Counted from the stretch's first letter, positions 34,832 through 44,854 are shown. The stretch: 64,000 bases of DNA from Burkholderia gladioli (GCF_000959725.1 NZ_CP009323.1:2418001-2482000); one strand, 5' to 3'. The notes: generated by a model not told the origin, from the letters alone. A program made the numbers and translations.

Positions 34832-36745
34832 TCAGTCGCGCGTGGCCGGGGCCGCGCCGTGGCTGAGCCAGTCGAGCACGTCGGCCGATTCGTCCTCGCC
34901 GGCGCGCGCCTTGGCCTGCGCGACCGCCTCGGTGATCTCGGCGTTCGGCGCGGCGCGCCGGATCGCCACGCCCACCGCGAGGATGTCGATCATCACCAGG
35001 TGCAGGATCCGCGAGATCATCGACAGCTGCGATTCGCGCATCTCGATGTGATCGGTCTCGAGCGCCACGGTGGCGCGCTTGGCCAGCGGCGTGTTGCTGG
35101 AGGTGATCGCGATCACCTTGGCGCCGGCCTGCATCGCCACGTCGAGCACGCGCAGCAGCTCGGGCGCGCGGCCCGACTTCGACACCGCCACGATCACGTC
35201 GCCCTTGCCGAGCAGGGCGGCCGAGGCGGCCTGCATGTACAGGTCGCCGTAGGCGATGGTCGGGATGCCGAAGCGGAAGAACTTGTAGTGCGCGTCCTGG
35301 GCCACGATGTTCGAGTTGCCCAGGCCGTAGAACTCGATGCGCCGCGCATTGTTGAGGATGTCGATGGCATGCTCGACGTGCTCGAAGTTCAGGTGCTCGC
35401 GCAACTGCAGGATCGCCGACACGGTGTTGTCGAGCACCTTCGCGCCGAAGTCGGTGGCGGTGTCGCCCAGGTGCACCTGGCTGTGGCTCATCGGGATCGT
35501 GCCGGTCAGGCCGGTGGCCAGCTTCAGCTTGAAGTCCGACAGGCCCTGGCAGCCCAGCGAGCGGCAGAAGCGGATCACGGTCGGCTGGCTGACGTCGGCC
35601 TTGCGCGCGATGTCGACGATCGGGTCGTTGATGATCGAGCGCGGGTGATTGAGCGCTAGGTCGGCCACGCGTCGCTCGGCCGGCGTCAGCGCATCGCGCA
35701 TCTGGCGGATCCGCTCGAACACCGCCGAGGAGGCGCCGCCCGAGCGGTTCGACAGTTGCTCGGCGAGGATCGCCGAGACGCCGAGGAAGGCCGGGTAGTC
35801 GGCCGTGATCAGGTAGGTCGGCACGTTCGCGCAGTAGTCGGAGAAGCGGCCCTTCGACTCGAAGCGCTCGCGAAAGCGCGACTTCAGGAACAGCTCGCCG
35901 AGCTTGAGCACCACGCCGCCGCCGATGTACACGCCGCCGAGCGCGCCGAGCGTGACCGCCAGGTTGCCGGCGAAGGTGCCGAGGATCGCGCAGAACACGT
36001 CGACCGCCTCGAGCGCGAGCGCGTCGCCTTCATGCGCGCGATCGACGATCTCGGGCGTGCCGAAGTTGGCGGGCACGCGCTTCTTGTCGCGACCGGCCAG
36101 CGCGCGATAGACGATCTCGATGCCGGGCCCGGCGCACACGCGCTCGAACGAGACATGCGGCCACTTCTTGCGCGCGTACTGCATGACCAGGTCCTCGCGC
36201 TCGTCCATCGGCGCGAAGCTGGCATGGCCGCCCTCGCTGCCCAGCGCGATCCAGCGGTCGTCGGCGGGGATCAGCCCCGACACGCCCAGGCCGGTGCCCG
36301 GGCCCATCAGGCCGATCACGCTGTTCTGGCGGCGCGTGCCGCCGCCGATCTGCTGGCGCTGCGCGTCGGTCAGGCCCGGCAGGGCCATCGCCAGCGCGGT
36401 GAAGTCGTTGACCACCAGCAGCGTGTCGAAGCCCAGCGCGCGGCGCGTGGCCTCGATCGAGAAGCTCCAGTCGTGGTTGGTCATCCGCACCTGGTCGCCG
36501 TCGACCGGGTTGGCGATCGCGATCGCCGCGTGGTTGACGCGGCCGATCTTGACGTCCTTCAGATACTTGCGGATCGCGTCGGTCAGCGTCGGGTAGTCGG
36601 CGCCGGGATAGACGCGGATCTGCGTGATCTCGCCGGGGCCGGTCTCCAGCGCGAAGCGCGCGTTCGTGCCGCCGACGTCGGCGAGCAGGCGCGGGCCGTC
36701 GGCGTGCTGGCCGGCAGCCGGTTTAGTTTGCGCACCAGTAGACAT
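34832..36745 (-). CDS. glk: Bifunctional glucokinase / RpiR-family (HexR-like) regulator
   Basis: 637 residues in two parts. Residues about 18-335 are ATP-dependent glucokinase ([11 protein letters not shown] phosphate loop at 21-31; N-D-F-T-A-L-A catalytic aspartate region; [16 protein letters not shown]). Residues about 345-420 are the HTH-6 DNA-binding domain ([14 protein letters not shown]) and 450-600 a SIS sugar-phosphate domain (G-L-G-N-S-N; V-A-V-S-K-S-G). HexR senses ketodeoxyphosphogluconate and represses Entner-Doudoroff and glucose-uptake genes. The fusion makes glucose 6-phosphate entry and its control one polypeptide, as known in Burkholderia. It overlaps the pgl stop by 23 bases. 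Confidence 0.94.
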   Translation of the reverse strand: MSTGAQTKPAAGQHADGPRLLADVGGTNARFALETGPGEITQIRVYPGADYPTLTDAIRKYLKDVKIGRVNHAAIAIANPVDGDQVRMTNHDWSFSIEATRRALGFDTLLVVNDFTALAMALPGLTDAQRQQIGGGTRRQNSVIGLMGPGTGLGVSGLIPADDRWIALGSEGGHASFAPMDEREDLVMQYARKKWPHVSFERVCAGPGIEIVYRALAGRDKKRVPANFGTPEIVDRAHEGDALALEAVDVFCAILGTFAGNLAVTLGALGGVYIGGGVVLKLGELFLKSRFRERFESKGRFSDYCANVPTYLITADYPAFLGVSAILAEQLSNRSGGASSAVFERIRQMRDALTPAERRVADLALNHPRSIINDPIVDIARKADVSQPTVIRFCRSLGCQGLSDFKLKLATGLTGTIPMSHSQVHLGDTATDFGAKVLDNTVSAILQLREHLNFEHVEHAIDILNNARRIEFYGLGNSNIVAQDAHYKFFRFGIPTIAYGDLYMQAASAALLGKGDVIVAVSKSGRAPELLRVLDVAMQAGAKVIAITSSNTPLAKRATVALETDHIEMRESQLSMISRILHLVMIDILAVGVAIRRAAPNAEITEAVAQAKARAGEDESADVLDWLSHGAAPATRD

Positions 36746-37403
36746 CGAGCTGGGTCCCCTTGTCGTTGGCCAGTTGGGAAATTGCGTTGCGCTGCGGCGC
36801 CGCGGCGGCGGCCTCCAGCACTTCGCGCTTGCGGGCGCCCGCGATCAGCAGGAACAGCCGCTCGACGCGGCGCAGCGCGTCGAGCGAGAGGCTCACGCGC
36901 GGATGCGGCGCGGCGCCGGGATGCACGGCGACGTAGCGCGCGGTGGTCGAGATCGCCAGCTCCCATTCGGGCGCGTCGGCGAAGATCGAGGCGGTATGGC
37001 CGTCCTCGCCCATGCCGAGCACGGCGACGTTCGGCAGCCGGTAGGCCGGGTTCGCGTTGAGCGCGGCGACCTGCGCCTCGAGCGTGGCCGAGGTGTCGAC
37101 CAGCGGCAGGAAACGCGCGCCGGCGGCGGCGTTCTGGAGCAGCGTGTCGTGCACCAGTTGCGCGTTGCTGGCGCCGTCGGTGTCGGCCACCCAGCGGTCG
37201 TCGACCAGGCTCACGTCCACGCGGGCCCAGTCGAGCTCGGCGGTGGACAGGGTTTGCAGGAACGGACGCGGGCTGGTGCCGCCCGACACGGCGAGCGTCG
37301 CGCGCGGGTGCTCGGCGAGCGGCGCGGCCAGCGCCGCGCGCACCGCCTGCGCGAGCGCCTCGCACTGCGCTTGCGGGCTTTCGAATGCGTGAAGCTCGAT
37401 CAC
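36723..37403 (-). CDS. pgl: 6-phosphogluconolactonase
   Basis: 226 residues. Family blocks are [11 protein letters not shown] (residues about 40-50), [11 protein letters not shown] (about 67-77) and [14 protein letters not shown] (about 140-153, with the catalytic histidine). It opens the lactone made by Zwf to 6-phosphogluconate, feeding the Entner-Doudoroff route. It is the middle gene of zwf-pgl-glk/hexR and overlaps the next start by 23 bases, so translation is probably coupled. Confidence 0.94.
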   Translation of the reverse strand: MIELHAFESPQAQCEALAQAVRAALAAPLAEHPRATLAVSGGTSPRPFLQTLSTAELDWARVDVSLVDDRWVADTDGASNAQLVHDTLLQNAAAGARFLPLVDTSATLEAQVAALNANPAYRLPNVAVLGMGEDGHTASIFADAPEWELAISTTARYVAVHPGAAPHPRVSLSLDALRRVERLFLLIAGARKREVLEAAAAAPQRNAISQLANDKGTQLDVYWCAN

Positions 37404-37504
37404 TTCTCCTCCAGGCTGCTTTTATTGAATTCGGTGGTCATGCGGGGGACTCCGGCGAGTCGCGGCCGGGGCGGGCCGCGTCAGGCGTGTTGCAAACGCG
37501 TGTT

Positions 37505-38977
37505 TCAGTTTTCTTCCTCGAGCCAGCAGGTGCCGTGCTGCGCGAGCATCGCGCTGGCCGCCGCGGGGCCCCAGGTGCCGGCCGCGTAGGGCTTGGGCGG
37601 CTTGAGCGACTTCTGCCATTCGTTCTGGATCGGCTCGACCCAGCGCCAGGCCGCTTCCTGCTCGTCGCGCCGCACGAACAGCGCCAGGCGCCCGTTGATC
37701 ACGTCGAGCAGCAGGCGCTGGTAGGCCTCCATCTGACCTTCCTTGAAGAACTGGTCGAAGGCCAGGTCGAGATGCACGCTGGCCAAGTTCATGCCCTCGC
37801 CGGGCTGCTTGGCCAGGCAATACAGGCGGATCGTCTCGTTGGGCTGCAGGCGGATCACCAGCCGGTTGGTGCCGGCGCGCAACGCATTGGGGCCGAGCGC
37901 GGAATGCGGCACCGCGCGGAAATTGACCACGATCTCGGCGACGCGATCGGCCAGCCGCTTGCCGGTGCGCAGGAAGAAGGGCACGCCGGCCCAGCGCCAG
38001 TTCTCGATCTCGACCTTCAGCGCCACGTAGGTTTCGGTGTTGCTGTCGGGCTTCACGCCGGGTTCGGTCGCGTAGCCGGGCACCGGGTTGCCCTTGATGG
38101 TGCCGGCGTGATACTGGCCGCGCACCGCCACCTTGCTGATGTCGCGCGGATCGATCGGCTTGAGCGCGCGCAGCACGCGCAGCTTCTCGTCGCGCACCGA
38201 ATCCGAATCCATCGAATGCGGCGGCTCCATCGCGATGATCGAGAGCAGTTGCAGCAGGTGGTTCTGCACCATGTCGCGCAGCGCGCCGGTGTTGTCGTAG
38301 AAGTCGCCGCGCGCCTCCACGCCCAGTTCCTCGGCGATCGTGATCTGGATGCTCTCCACCCATTCGCGGCGCCACAGCGGCTCGAACAGCGCATTGCCGA
38401 AGCGCAGCGCGAGCAGGTTCTGCACCGGCTCCTTGCCGAGGTAGTGGTCGATCCGGTAGATCTGGTCTTCCGCGAAGATCTCGCCGACCGCGTCGTTGAT
38501 CTCGTTGGAGGAGGCCAGGTCGTAGCCGAGCGGCTTCTCCAGCACGATGCGCGCGCCCTCGCTCAGGCCGACGCCGGCCAGCGCCTTGCAGATCGGTTCG
38601 AACAGGGAAGGGCCGGTGGCCAGGTAGAACACGCGCGTGCCGGGCAGCTCGCCGATCGCCTCGCGCAGGACCTGGTAGTCCGCGGGGCGGCCGAGATCGA
38701 CGTTGAGATAGTCGATGCGTTCCAGGAACCGCTTCCAGGCGGCTTCGTCGAAGGCGCTGCCGGACGCCTTCCTCGCATGCGGCTTGACGTGCTCCTCGAC
38801 CCAGTCGTGATAGCCGGCGCGATCCGCATCGTGGCGCGCGACCGCGACGATGCGGCCGGACTCGGCGAGCATGTTGGCGCGATGGGCCTCGAACAGTGCC
38901 GGCAGGATCTTGCGCATCGACAGGTCGCCGGTGCCGCCGAACAATACGAAGGTGAAGCTGCTGGAATCGTTTTGCAT
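37505..38977 (-). CDS. zwf: Glucose-6-phosphate 1-dehydrogenase
   Basis: 490 residues from the ATG at 38977; an in-frame GTG further upstream would place the start beyond the promoter. The dinucleotide motif F-G-G-T-G-D-L-S is at 13-20 and the active-site motif R-I-D-H-Y-L-G-K-E at 175-183. It oxidises glucose 6-phosphate to 6-phosphogluconolactone, reducing NADP+ or NAD+. First gene of the zwf-pgl-glk/hexR operon; the operator at 39104-39120 lies about 127 bases upstream. Confidence 0.95.
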   Translation of the reverse strand: MQNDSSSFTFVLFGGTGDLSMRKILPALFEAHRANMLAESGRIVAVARHDADRAGYHDWVEEHVKPHARKASGSAFDEAAWKRFLERIDYLNVDLGRPADYQVLREAIGELPGTRVFYLATGPSLFEPICKALAGVGLSEGARIVLEKPLGYDLASSNEINDAVGEIFAEDQIYRIDHYLGKEPVQNLLALRFGNALFEPLWRREWVESIQITIAEELGVEARGDFYDNTGALRDMVQNHLLQLLSIIAMEPPHSMDSDSVRDEKLRVLRALKPIDPRDISKVAVRGQYHAGTIKGNPVPGYATEPGVKPDSNTETYVALKVEIENWRWAGVPFFLRTGKRLADRVAEIVVNFRAVPHSALGPNALRAGTNRLVIRLQPNETIRLYCLAKQPGEGMNLASVHLDLAFDQFFKEGQMEAYQRLLLDVINGRLALFVRRDEQEAAWRWVEPIQNEWQKSLKPPKPYAAGTWGPAAASAMLAQHGTCWLEEEN

Positions 38978-39092
38978 TGTCTCCGCCCGGTTGGAAATGC
39001 GCGTACCACGGCATGGAGGGAAGCCGCCTGGCTGGGCCGTTCCGACGGGCGCGGACGGCGGCAAGCGGAGCCGTAGTGCGATAAAAATATTT

Positions 39093-39130
39093 TTGACACT
39101 GAATTGTAGTTTAACTACAATCCGCCGCAA
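39093..39130. promoter_or_regulatory. Divergent zwf and gts promoters built on one HexR-type palindrome
   Basis: The perfect palindrome TTGTAGTTTAACTACAA (39104-39120) matches HexR operators. On the plus strand TTGACA (39093-39098), 17 bases and TACAAT (39116-39121) form a near-consensus promoter towards the ABC transporter. On the minus strand TTGCGG (39130-39125), 16 bases and TACAAT (39108-39103) form the promoter of zwf. Each end of the palindrome supplies one -10 box, so a bound repressor would block both promoters together. Confidence 0.75.
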
Positions 39131-39513
39131 GGGGTAGACCCGGAAGAAGAAAAAGAAGCGCACACGATGGATGTCGGGGAAGCGCGCTCTTCGGACGGGA
39201 CGGCCGGTGCGGCAGCGCGCCGAGACCGCATGTTAAAGGACATTGGCGAAACGCATCACGAGCCGGTCCGCGACGGCCCCGAGGTTCGGCGCCGCGCGGC
39301 GGCGGGACCGGAACCAACAGATCAGAGGAGACACTCTTTGAATCTCGATCCACTCAGTCCCTGAGCGCCTGCGGCCGGCCACGGCCCGACCGTCTTCCGG
39401 TCGTTCGCGGCGCGATATCCCGGTTGTTTCGTTTCGCAAGTTCCTGAGCAAGCCGGCTCTCGCACGCACGAGAGCCTCACGAGTCGGTTAATCCAAACTG
39501 GAGGAGATGAGTA
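39122..39513 (+). other. Long leader of the sugar ABC transporter transcript
   Basis: From the promoter at 39093-39121 the transcript has about 385 untranslated bases before the substrate-binding protein. It contains a 65-codon frame from an ATG at 39167 with a purine-rich stretch before it, of no recognisable product, and a perfect hairpin GGCTCTCG-N6-CGAGAGCC (39455-39476) 38 bases before the start codon. A strong ribosome site GGAGGAG precedes 39514. Whether the leader regulates expression is unknown. Confidence 0.4.
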
Positions 39514-40761
39514 ATGAAAGTTCGCGCGATGATGGGCGCGCTGTGCGCCGCAGGCCTGATGTTCGGCGCCGCCACGGCACAGGCTGCCGAGAACGTCACG
39601 GTGCTGCACTGGTGGACCTCGGGCGGTGAATCCAAGGCGGTCGGCGTGCTGAAGGACGACCTGCAGAAGCAAGGTTACGTGTGGAAGGACTTCGCGGTGG
39701 CGGGCGGCGCGGGCGCCGCGGCCATGACGGCGCTCAAGACCAAGGTGATCAGCGGCGACGCCCCGTCGGCCGCGCAGATCAAGGGCCCGCTGATCCAGGA
39801 TTGGGCGGACCAGGGCGTGCTCGTCAACATCGACTCGGCCGCCGGCGACTGGGGCAAGAACCTGCCGCCGGAAATCGACAAGATCATCAAGTACAAGGGC
39901 CACTACGTGGCGGCGCCGTTCTCGGTGCACCGCGTCAACTGGCTGTACCTGAACAAGGCCGCGCTCGACAAGGTCGGCGCCAAGGTGCCGACCACCTGGC
40001 CGGAATTCTTCGCCCTGGCCGACAAGCTCAAGGCCGCCGGCATCCAGCCGATCGCGATGGGCGGCCAGCCGTGGCAGGACCTGACGCTGTGGGAAGACGT
40101 GGTGCTGTCCGAAGGCGCCGACTTCTACAAGAAGGCGATCGTCAACCTCGACCCGGCCACGCTGGGCTCGCCGAAGATGCTCGACGTGTTCAACACGGTG
40201 CGCAAGATCCAGGGTTACTTCGATGCCGGCCGTAACGGCCGCGACTGGAACCTGGCCACGGCGATGGTGATCAACGGCAAGGCCGGCATGCAGTTCATGG
40301 GCGACTGGGCCAAGGGCGAGTTCGAGAACGCCGGCAAGAAGTCGGGCAAGGACTACATCTGCGCGCCGGTGCCGGGCACCTCGAACGCCTACACGTTCAA
40401 CGTCGACTCCTTCGTGTTCTTCCAGCAGAAGGGCTCGGAGAACGCCACGCCGGGTCAGCTCGCGCTGGCCAAGACCATCATGACGCCGGACTTCCAGGAG
40501 CAGTTCAGCCTGCTGAAGGGCTCGATCCCGGTGCGCCTGGGCGTGAAGATGGACAAGTACGACGACTGCGCGAAGAAGTCCTACGCGGATGAGCAGACCG
40601 CGCTGAAGGCCGGCGGCTACGTGCCCTCGCTGGCCCACGGCATGGCGCAGGGCGATGCCACCGCCGGCGCGATCAGCGACGTCGTGACCAAGTTCATGAA
40701 CTCGCAGCAGGATCCGAAGGAAGCCGTCGCCGCGCTGGTGAAGGCCGCGAAGGTGAAGTAA
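39514..40761 (+). CDS. Sugar (glucose-type) ABC transporter substrate-binding protein
   Basis: 415 residues with a Sec signal peptide (cleavage after A-Q-A, residue 24) and mature start A-E-N-V-T-V-L-H-W-W-T-S-G-G-E. It is a type 1 extracellular solute-binding protein close to the GtsA/MalE-like glucose and mannose binders; G-G-Q-P-W-Q-D and F-M-G-D-W-A-K-G-E-F are binding-cleft blocks. It delivers the sugar to the membrane subunits encoded downstream. The HexR-type operator upstream supports glucose as ligand. Confidence 0.88.
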   Translation: MKVRAMMGALCAAGLMFGAATAQAAENVTVLHWWTSGGESKAVGVLKDDLQKQGYVWKDFAVAGGAGAAAMTALKTKVISGDAPSAAQIKGPLIQDWADQGVLVNIDSAAGDWGKNLPPEIDKIIKYKGHYVAAPFSVHRVNWLYLNKAALDKVGAKVPTTWPEFFALADKLKAAGIQPIAMGGQPWQDLTLWEDVVLSEGADFYKKAIVNLDPATLGSPKMLDVFNTVRKIQGYFDAGRNGRDWNLATAMVINGKAGMQFMGDWAKGEFENAGKKSGKDYICAPVPGTSNAYTFNVDSFVFFQQKGSENATPGQLALAKTIMTPDFQEQFSLLKGSIPVRLGVKMDKYDDCAKKSYADEQTALKAGGYVPSLAHGMAQGDATAGAISDVVTKFMNSQQDPKEAVAALVKAAKVK

Positions 40762-40768
40762 AGGCAGC

Positions 40769-40793
40769 ACGGGCGAGGCCTGGCCTCGCCCGT
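40769..40793. repeat. Perfect hairpin between binding protein and permease genes
   Basis: ACGGGCGAGGCC (40769-40780), one base and GGCCTCGCCCGT (40782-40793) form a 12-base-pair dyad with no T run. Such 3' hairpins stabilise the mRNA of the binding protein and reduce expression of downstream membrane genes in other ABC operons; that role is inferred. Confidence 0.55.
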
Positions 40794-40893
40794 ACCGTCG
40801 CAAACGGGCCGGCCGCACGCGGCCCGCGCCGTACCCGATGCCGCGCGCCTCGCCCCCAAGGCGGCGGCACCCTCGTTCCAGGAGTCGAATCAA

Positions 40894-41835
40894 GTGGCTG
40901 CCCCTCTCAGCGGAAACGAACCCGGCCGCGCTGACGTCGCCCGCCGCACGTCGCCGCTCTCGGCATTGGCCGATCGCTGGATACCGAAGCTGGTGCTCGC
41001 ACCCAGCATCGCGATCGCCGTGGTGTTCATCTATGGCTTCATCGTCATCACCGGCTACCTGTCGCTGACCAAGTCGCGACTGCTGCCCAACTACACCTTC
41101 GACGGTTTCGGCCGCTACACGGACCTGTTCCAGAACGACGTGTGGTGGACCTCGGCCGCCAACCTCGGCTGGTTCGGGATTCCCTTCATCGTGCTGTGCG
41201 TGGTGCTCGGCCTGTTCCTGGCGATCCTGCTCGACCAGCAGATCCGCAACGAAGGCGCGCTGCGCGCGGTGTTCCTGTACCCGATGGCGCTGTCCTTCAT
41301 CGTCACCGGCACGGCCTGGCAGTGGATCCTGAACCCGGGCCTGGGCCTGGAGAAGGTGCTGCACGACTGGGGCTGGACCAGCTTCTCGTTCAACTGGCTG
41401 GACGATCCGGACAAGGCGATCTTCTGCGTGGTGATCGCGGCGGTCTGGCAATCGACCGGCTTCGTGATGGCGCTGTTCCTGGCCGGCCTGCGCGGCGTGG
41501 ACGGCGAGATCTTCAAGGCGGCCCAGGTGGACGGCGCGACCCTGCCGACCATCTACCGCAAGATCGTGATCCCGAGCATGCGCCCGGTGTTCTTCTCGGT
41601 GCTGCTGATCCTCTGCCACATCACGATCAAGACCTTCGACCTGGTGGTCGCGCTGACCGCCGGCGGCCCCGGCACCTCGTCCTCGCTGCCCGCCATGTTC
41701 ATGTATACCTATTCGTTCAATCGCGGGCAGCTCGGCGTCGGCGCGGCCTCGTCGGTGATGATGCTCGCGACCGTGGTCGCGGTGCTGGTGCCGCTGATGT
41801 ATATGGAATCGAGGAGCACCCGCAATGCAGCCTAA
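40894..41835 (+). CDS. Sugar ABC transporter permease, first subunit
   Basis: 313 residues, GTG start with AGGAG just before it. Six membrane helices, first one at about 31-55. The EAA loop that contacts the ATPase is E-I-F-K-A-A-Q-V-D-G-A (about 205-215). It belongs to the MalF/UgpA-like group of the CUT1 carbohydrate family. It overlaps the second permease start by 11 bases. Confidence 0.9.
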   Translation: MAAPLSGNEPGRADVARRTSPLSALADRWIPKLVLAPSIAIAVVFIYGFIVITGYLSLTKSRLLPNYTFDGFGRYTDLFQNDVWWTSAANLGWFGIPFIVLCVVLGLFLAILLDQQIRNEGALRAVFLYPMALSFIVTGTAWQWILNPGLGLEKVLHDWGWTSFSFNWLDDPDKAIFCVVIAAVWQSTGFVMALFLAGLRGVDGEIFKAAQVDGATLPTIYRKIVIPSMRPVFFSVLLILCHITIKTFDLVVALTAGGPGTSSSLPAMFMYTYSFNRGQLGVGAASSVMMLATVVAVLVPLMYMESRSTRNAA

Positions 41836-42682
41836 GATGACGATCAGCCGCGCCGTCATTTACGCGGTGCTGATCCTGTTCGCGATTTACTTCCTGTTCC
41901 CGCTGTACGTGATGCTGTCGACCTCCTTCAAGGATCTCGACCAGCTGCGTACCGGCAACCTGCTGACGCCGCCCACCAGCTGGACCATCGACCCCTGGCT
42001 CAAGGCCTGGGGCTCGGCCTGTACCGGCGTGCGCTGCGACGGCATGAAGCCGTTCTTCTTCAACTCGCTGAAGATGGTGATCCCGGCCGTGCTGATCTCC
42101 TCGCTGATCGGCGCGTTCAACGGCTACGTGCTCACGCACTGGCGCTTTCGCGGCGCCGACGCGCTGTTCACGCTGCTGCTGGTGGGCTGCTTCATCCCGT
42201 TCCAGGTGATCCTGCTGCCGATGGCGCGCGTCGAGGGCTACTTCGGCCTGGCCAACACCACCGCCGGCCTGGTGCTGGTGCACGTGGTCTACGGCATCGC
42301 CTTCACCACCATGTTCTTCCGCAACTTCTACGTGAGCGTGCCGGCGGAACTGGTGAAGGCCGCGCGGATCGACGGCGCCGGCTTCTTCACGATCTTCACG
42401 CGGATCCTGATGCCGGTCTCGCTGCCGATCTTCATGGTCTGCCTGATCTGGCAGTTCACCCAGATCTGGAACGACTTCCTGTTCGGCATCGTGTTCTCGG
42501 GCGTCGATTCGATGCCGATCACGGTGGCCCTGAACAACCTCGTGAACACGTCGACGGGCGTGAAGGAATACAACGTCGACATGGCGGGCGCGATCATCGC
42601 CGCGCTGCCCACGCTGCTGGTCTACGTGGTCGCCGGCCGCTACTTCGTGCGCGGCCTCACGGCGGGCGCGGTGAAGGGCTGA
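41825..42682 (+). CDS. Sugar ABC transporter permease, second subunit
   Basis: 285 residues, MalG/UgpE-like. Six helices; the EAA loop reads E-L-V-K-A-A-R-I-D-G-A (about 178-188). With the first permease it forms the membrane channel. Translation is probably coupled by the 11-base overlap. A short cysteine-containing insert (A-C-T-G-V-R-C-D-G) in the first periplasmic loop is also seen in GtsC-like proteins, which fits a glucose-type system. Confidence 0.9.
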   Translation: MQPKMTISRAVIYAVLILFAIYFLFPLYVMLSTSFKDLDQLRTGNLLTPPTSWTIDPWLKAWGSACTGVRCDGMKPFFFNSLKMVIPAVLISSLIGAFNGYVLTHWRFRGADALFTLLLVGCFIPFQVILLPMARVEGYFGLANTTAGLVLVHVVYGIAFTTMFFRNFYVSVPAELVKAARIDGAGFFTIFTRILMPVSLPIFMVCLIWQFTQIWNDFLFGIVFSGVDSMPITVALNNLVNTSTGVKEYNVDMAGAIIAALPTLLVYVVAGRYFVRGLTAGAVKG

Positions 42683-42791
42683 TCCGCGGCCAGTATTCCT
42701 GAACGAACCGGCTGCGCGGGCACATCGTCCCGCGCGGCGAGCAGAACCGACGCGGCGCGAGACGCCGCACCTGAGACAGAGGATTCACAGC

Positions 42792-43910
42792 ATGGCAAGC
42801 CTTTCCATCCGTGACGTGTACAAGACCTATCCGAACGGGGTGCCGGTCCTGAAGGGCGTCGACATCGACATCGAGGACGGCCAGTTCCTGATCCTGGTCG
42901 GCGGTTCGGGCTGCGGGAAGTCGACGCTGCTCAACATGATCGCCGGCCTGGAGACCGTCACCAAGGGCGAGATCCGCATCGGCGGCAAGGTCGTCAACGA
43001 TCTCTCGCCGAAGGATCGCGACATCGCGATGGTGTTCCAGTCGTACGCGCTCTACCCGTCGATGACGGTCAAGGAGAACATCTCCTTCGGCCTGAACATC
43101 CGCAAGGTGCCCAAGAACGAGCAGAAGCAGATCGTCGATCGCGTCGCCGCGATGCTGCAGATCGAGCACCTGCTCGACCGCAAGCCGGGCCAGCTCTCGG
43201 GCGGCCAGCGCCAGCGCGTGGCGATGGGCCGGGCGCTCGCGCGCGATCCCTCGCTGTTCCTGTTCGACGAGCCGCTCTCGAACCTCGACGCCAAGCTGCG
43301 TATCGAGATGCGCGCCGAGATCAAGCTGCTGCACCAGCGCCTGGGCACCACCATCGTCTACGTGACGCACGACCAGATCGAGGCGATGACGCTGGGCGAC
43401 CGCATCGCGGTGATGAAGGACGGCGTGGTCCAGCAGTTCGGCGCGCCGCAGGACATCTACGATTCGCCCTCGAACCTGTTCGTGGCGGGCTTCATCGGCG
43501 CGCCGCCGATGAACTTCATCAATGGCCGGGTCGTGGAGCAGGGTAGCGGCGTGGGCCTGGAGATCGATACCGGCGCCTCGCGCGGCGTGCTGAACCTGCC
43601 TTTCGAGCGCTCGAAGATGAACGGCCACGTGGGCCGCGAGGTGATCCTGGGCCTGCGCCCGGAGCGCATCACCGACGCGCGCAATGCCCATGACGGCCAG
43701 GCTTCCTCGCTGCAGCCGATCGACGTGGTGGTGGACGTCACCGAGCCGACCGGCCCGGATACGCACGTGTTCGCCCAGGTCAACGGCAAGCGCATCGTGA
43801 GCCGCGTGCACCCGGCCGCGAACCCGCAGCCGAAGCAGCAGCTCAAGCTGCTGTTCGACGTCTCGAAGGCGGTGGTGTTCGATCCGTCGACGGAAGCGCG
43901 GATCGCCTGA
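42792..43910 (+). CDS. Sugar ABC transporter ATP-binding protein (MalK/UgpC-like)
   Basis: 372 residues. Walker [10 protein letters not shown] at 37-45, signature L-S-G-G-Q at 135-139, Walker B L-F-L-F-D-E at 155-160, and the C-terminal OB-fold regulatory domain (about 240-372, G-L-R-P-E-R-I) of the MalK subfamily. It powers the two permeases above. It is 109 bases after the second permease, on the same strand, and a bidirectional terminator follows. Confidence 0.93.
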   Translation: MASLSIRDVYKTYPNGVPVLKGVDIDIEDGQFLILVGGSGCGKSTLLNMIAGLETVTKGEIRIGGKVVNDLSPKDRDIAMVFQSYALYPSMTVKENISFGLNIRKVPKNEQKQIVDRVAAMLQIEHLLDRKPGQLSGGQRQRVAMGRALARDPSLFLFDEPLSNLDAKLRIEMRAEIKLLHQRLGTTIVYVTHDQIEAMTLGDRIAVMKDGVVQQFGAPQDIYDSPSNLFVAGFIGAPPMNFINGRVVEQGSGVGLEIDTGASRGVLNLPFERSKMNGHVGREVILGLRPERITDARNAHDGQASSLQPIDVVVDVTEPTGPDTHVFAQVNGKRIVSRVHPAANPQPKQQLKLLFDVSKAVVFDPSTEARIA

Positions 43911-43941
43911 GCCTGGCGCGGCGAAGGCCGTGGCGACAAAA

Positions 43942-43969
43942 AAACGGGCCGCCCAAGGGCGGCCCGTTT
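43942..43969. terminator. Bidirectional intrinsic terminator
   Basis: AAACGGGCCGCCC (43942-43954) pairs with GGGCGGCCCGTTT (43957-43969) around AA, with A-rich and T-rich flanks. It ends the sugar ABC operon and the convergent Smr gene. Confidence 0.85.
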
Positions 43970-44026
43970 CGCATGGGCGGCGCGGCGCTCGACGCCGCCG
44001 CCGCGCCATCGATTCTCGACGCGGCG

Positions 44027-44818
44027 TCAGCGCACCTCGCGCGGCGTGCCGCGATCGCTCTCGTTGAGCAGGCCCAGCATCGAGGTCGGCTGCAGCAGCA
44101 CCAGCACCGCGCCGGCGCCGCCGTCGTTGCCGCGCGCCTCGCAGAAGGCGATCACTTCCTCCTTCTGCACCAGCCAGGCCCTCACCTTGCCCTTGAGCAC
44201 CGGCTCCTTGCCGACCGAGCCGAGCCCCTTGCCGTGGATCACGCGCAGGCAGCGCAGCCCCTTCTTGCCGGCCTCGCGGATGAACACGGCGAGCGCCTCG
44301 CGCGCCTCGTCGCGGCGCATGCCGTGCAGGTCCAGCTGGGCCTGCACGATCCAGGCGCCGCTGCGCAGCTTGCGCACCACCTCGCGGCTGATGCCGGGGC
44401 GGTGGTAATAGAGGCTTTCGTCGGAGTCGAGCAGCGTCTCGGGGTCGAATTCGTCGGACAGCGTCTCGCTGAGCACCGCTTCCTCGTCGAGCCGGGTCTG
44501 CTTGGGCACCGGCTGCGGCGGCTCGCGGCGGGCAGGCACGCGCGGCGGCGTGGCCAGCGGCGTGATCGCGCCGATCTCGTTGCGGAACAGGTTGGCATTG
44601 AGCTCGGCCTCGCGCGTCTCGCGCGCGACCTGCACCTGCTGCCTGGCGCGCCGCTCGGCCTCGCCCTTGAGCGAATCGCGCAGGGCGCCGAGGCCGGCCA
44701 GGCCGCCCTGGAGGGCGCCGGGCTCGGGTTTCGGCACGATCGGCTCGGCCGGTTGGGCCGCGGGGGCGGCGGCGCGGCGCTTGGCCGGGTCGCTCGGATG
44801 GGGCTGGTTCTTCGCCAT
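44027..44818 (-). CDS. Smr domain protein
   Basis: 263 residues. Residues 1-105 are low-complexity and charged with a helical stretch rich in R/E/Q (about 48-75). The Smr (MutS2 C-terminal) domain occupies about 165-240 with L-D-L-H-G-M (about 164-169) and V-I-H-G-K-G-L-G-S (about 195-203). Smr domains are nicking nucleases or RNA-binding modules; stand-alone forms act on structured DNA or in ribosome rescue. The activity here cannot be told. It is separated from upstream trxB by a terminator. Confidence 0.88.
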   Translation of the reverse strand: MAKNQPHPSDPAKRRAAAPAAQPAEPIVPKPEPGALQGGLAGLGALRDSLKGEAERRARQQVQVARETREAELNANLFRNEIGAITPLATPPRVPARREPPQPVPKQTRLDEEAVLSETLSDEFDPETLLDSDESLYYHRPGISREVVRKLRSGAWIVQAQLDLHGMRRDEAREALAVFIREAGKKGLRCLRVIHGKGLGSVGKEPVLKGKVRAWLVQKEEVIAFCEARGNDGGAGAVLVLLQPTSMLGLLNESDRGTPREVR

Positions 44819-44854
44819 GATGGTCTACGGATCGAAGGTGGGGCGGGAATGAAA

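Noticed and set aside
39322..41859. 845-codon minus-strand frame opposite the sugar ABC genes
   Set aside because: Histidine/arginine-rich shadow of well-identified genes, without ribosome site or family resemblance.
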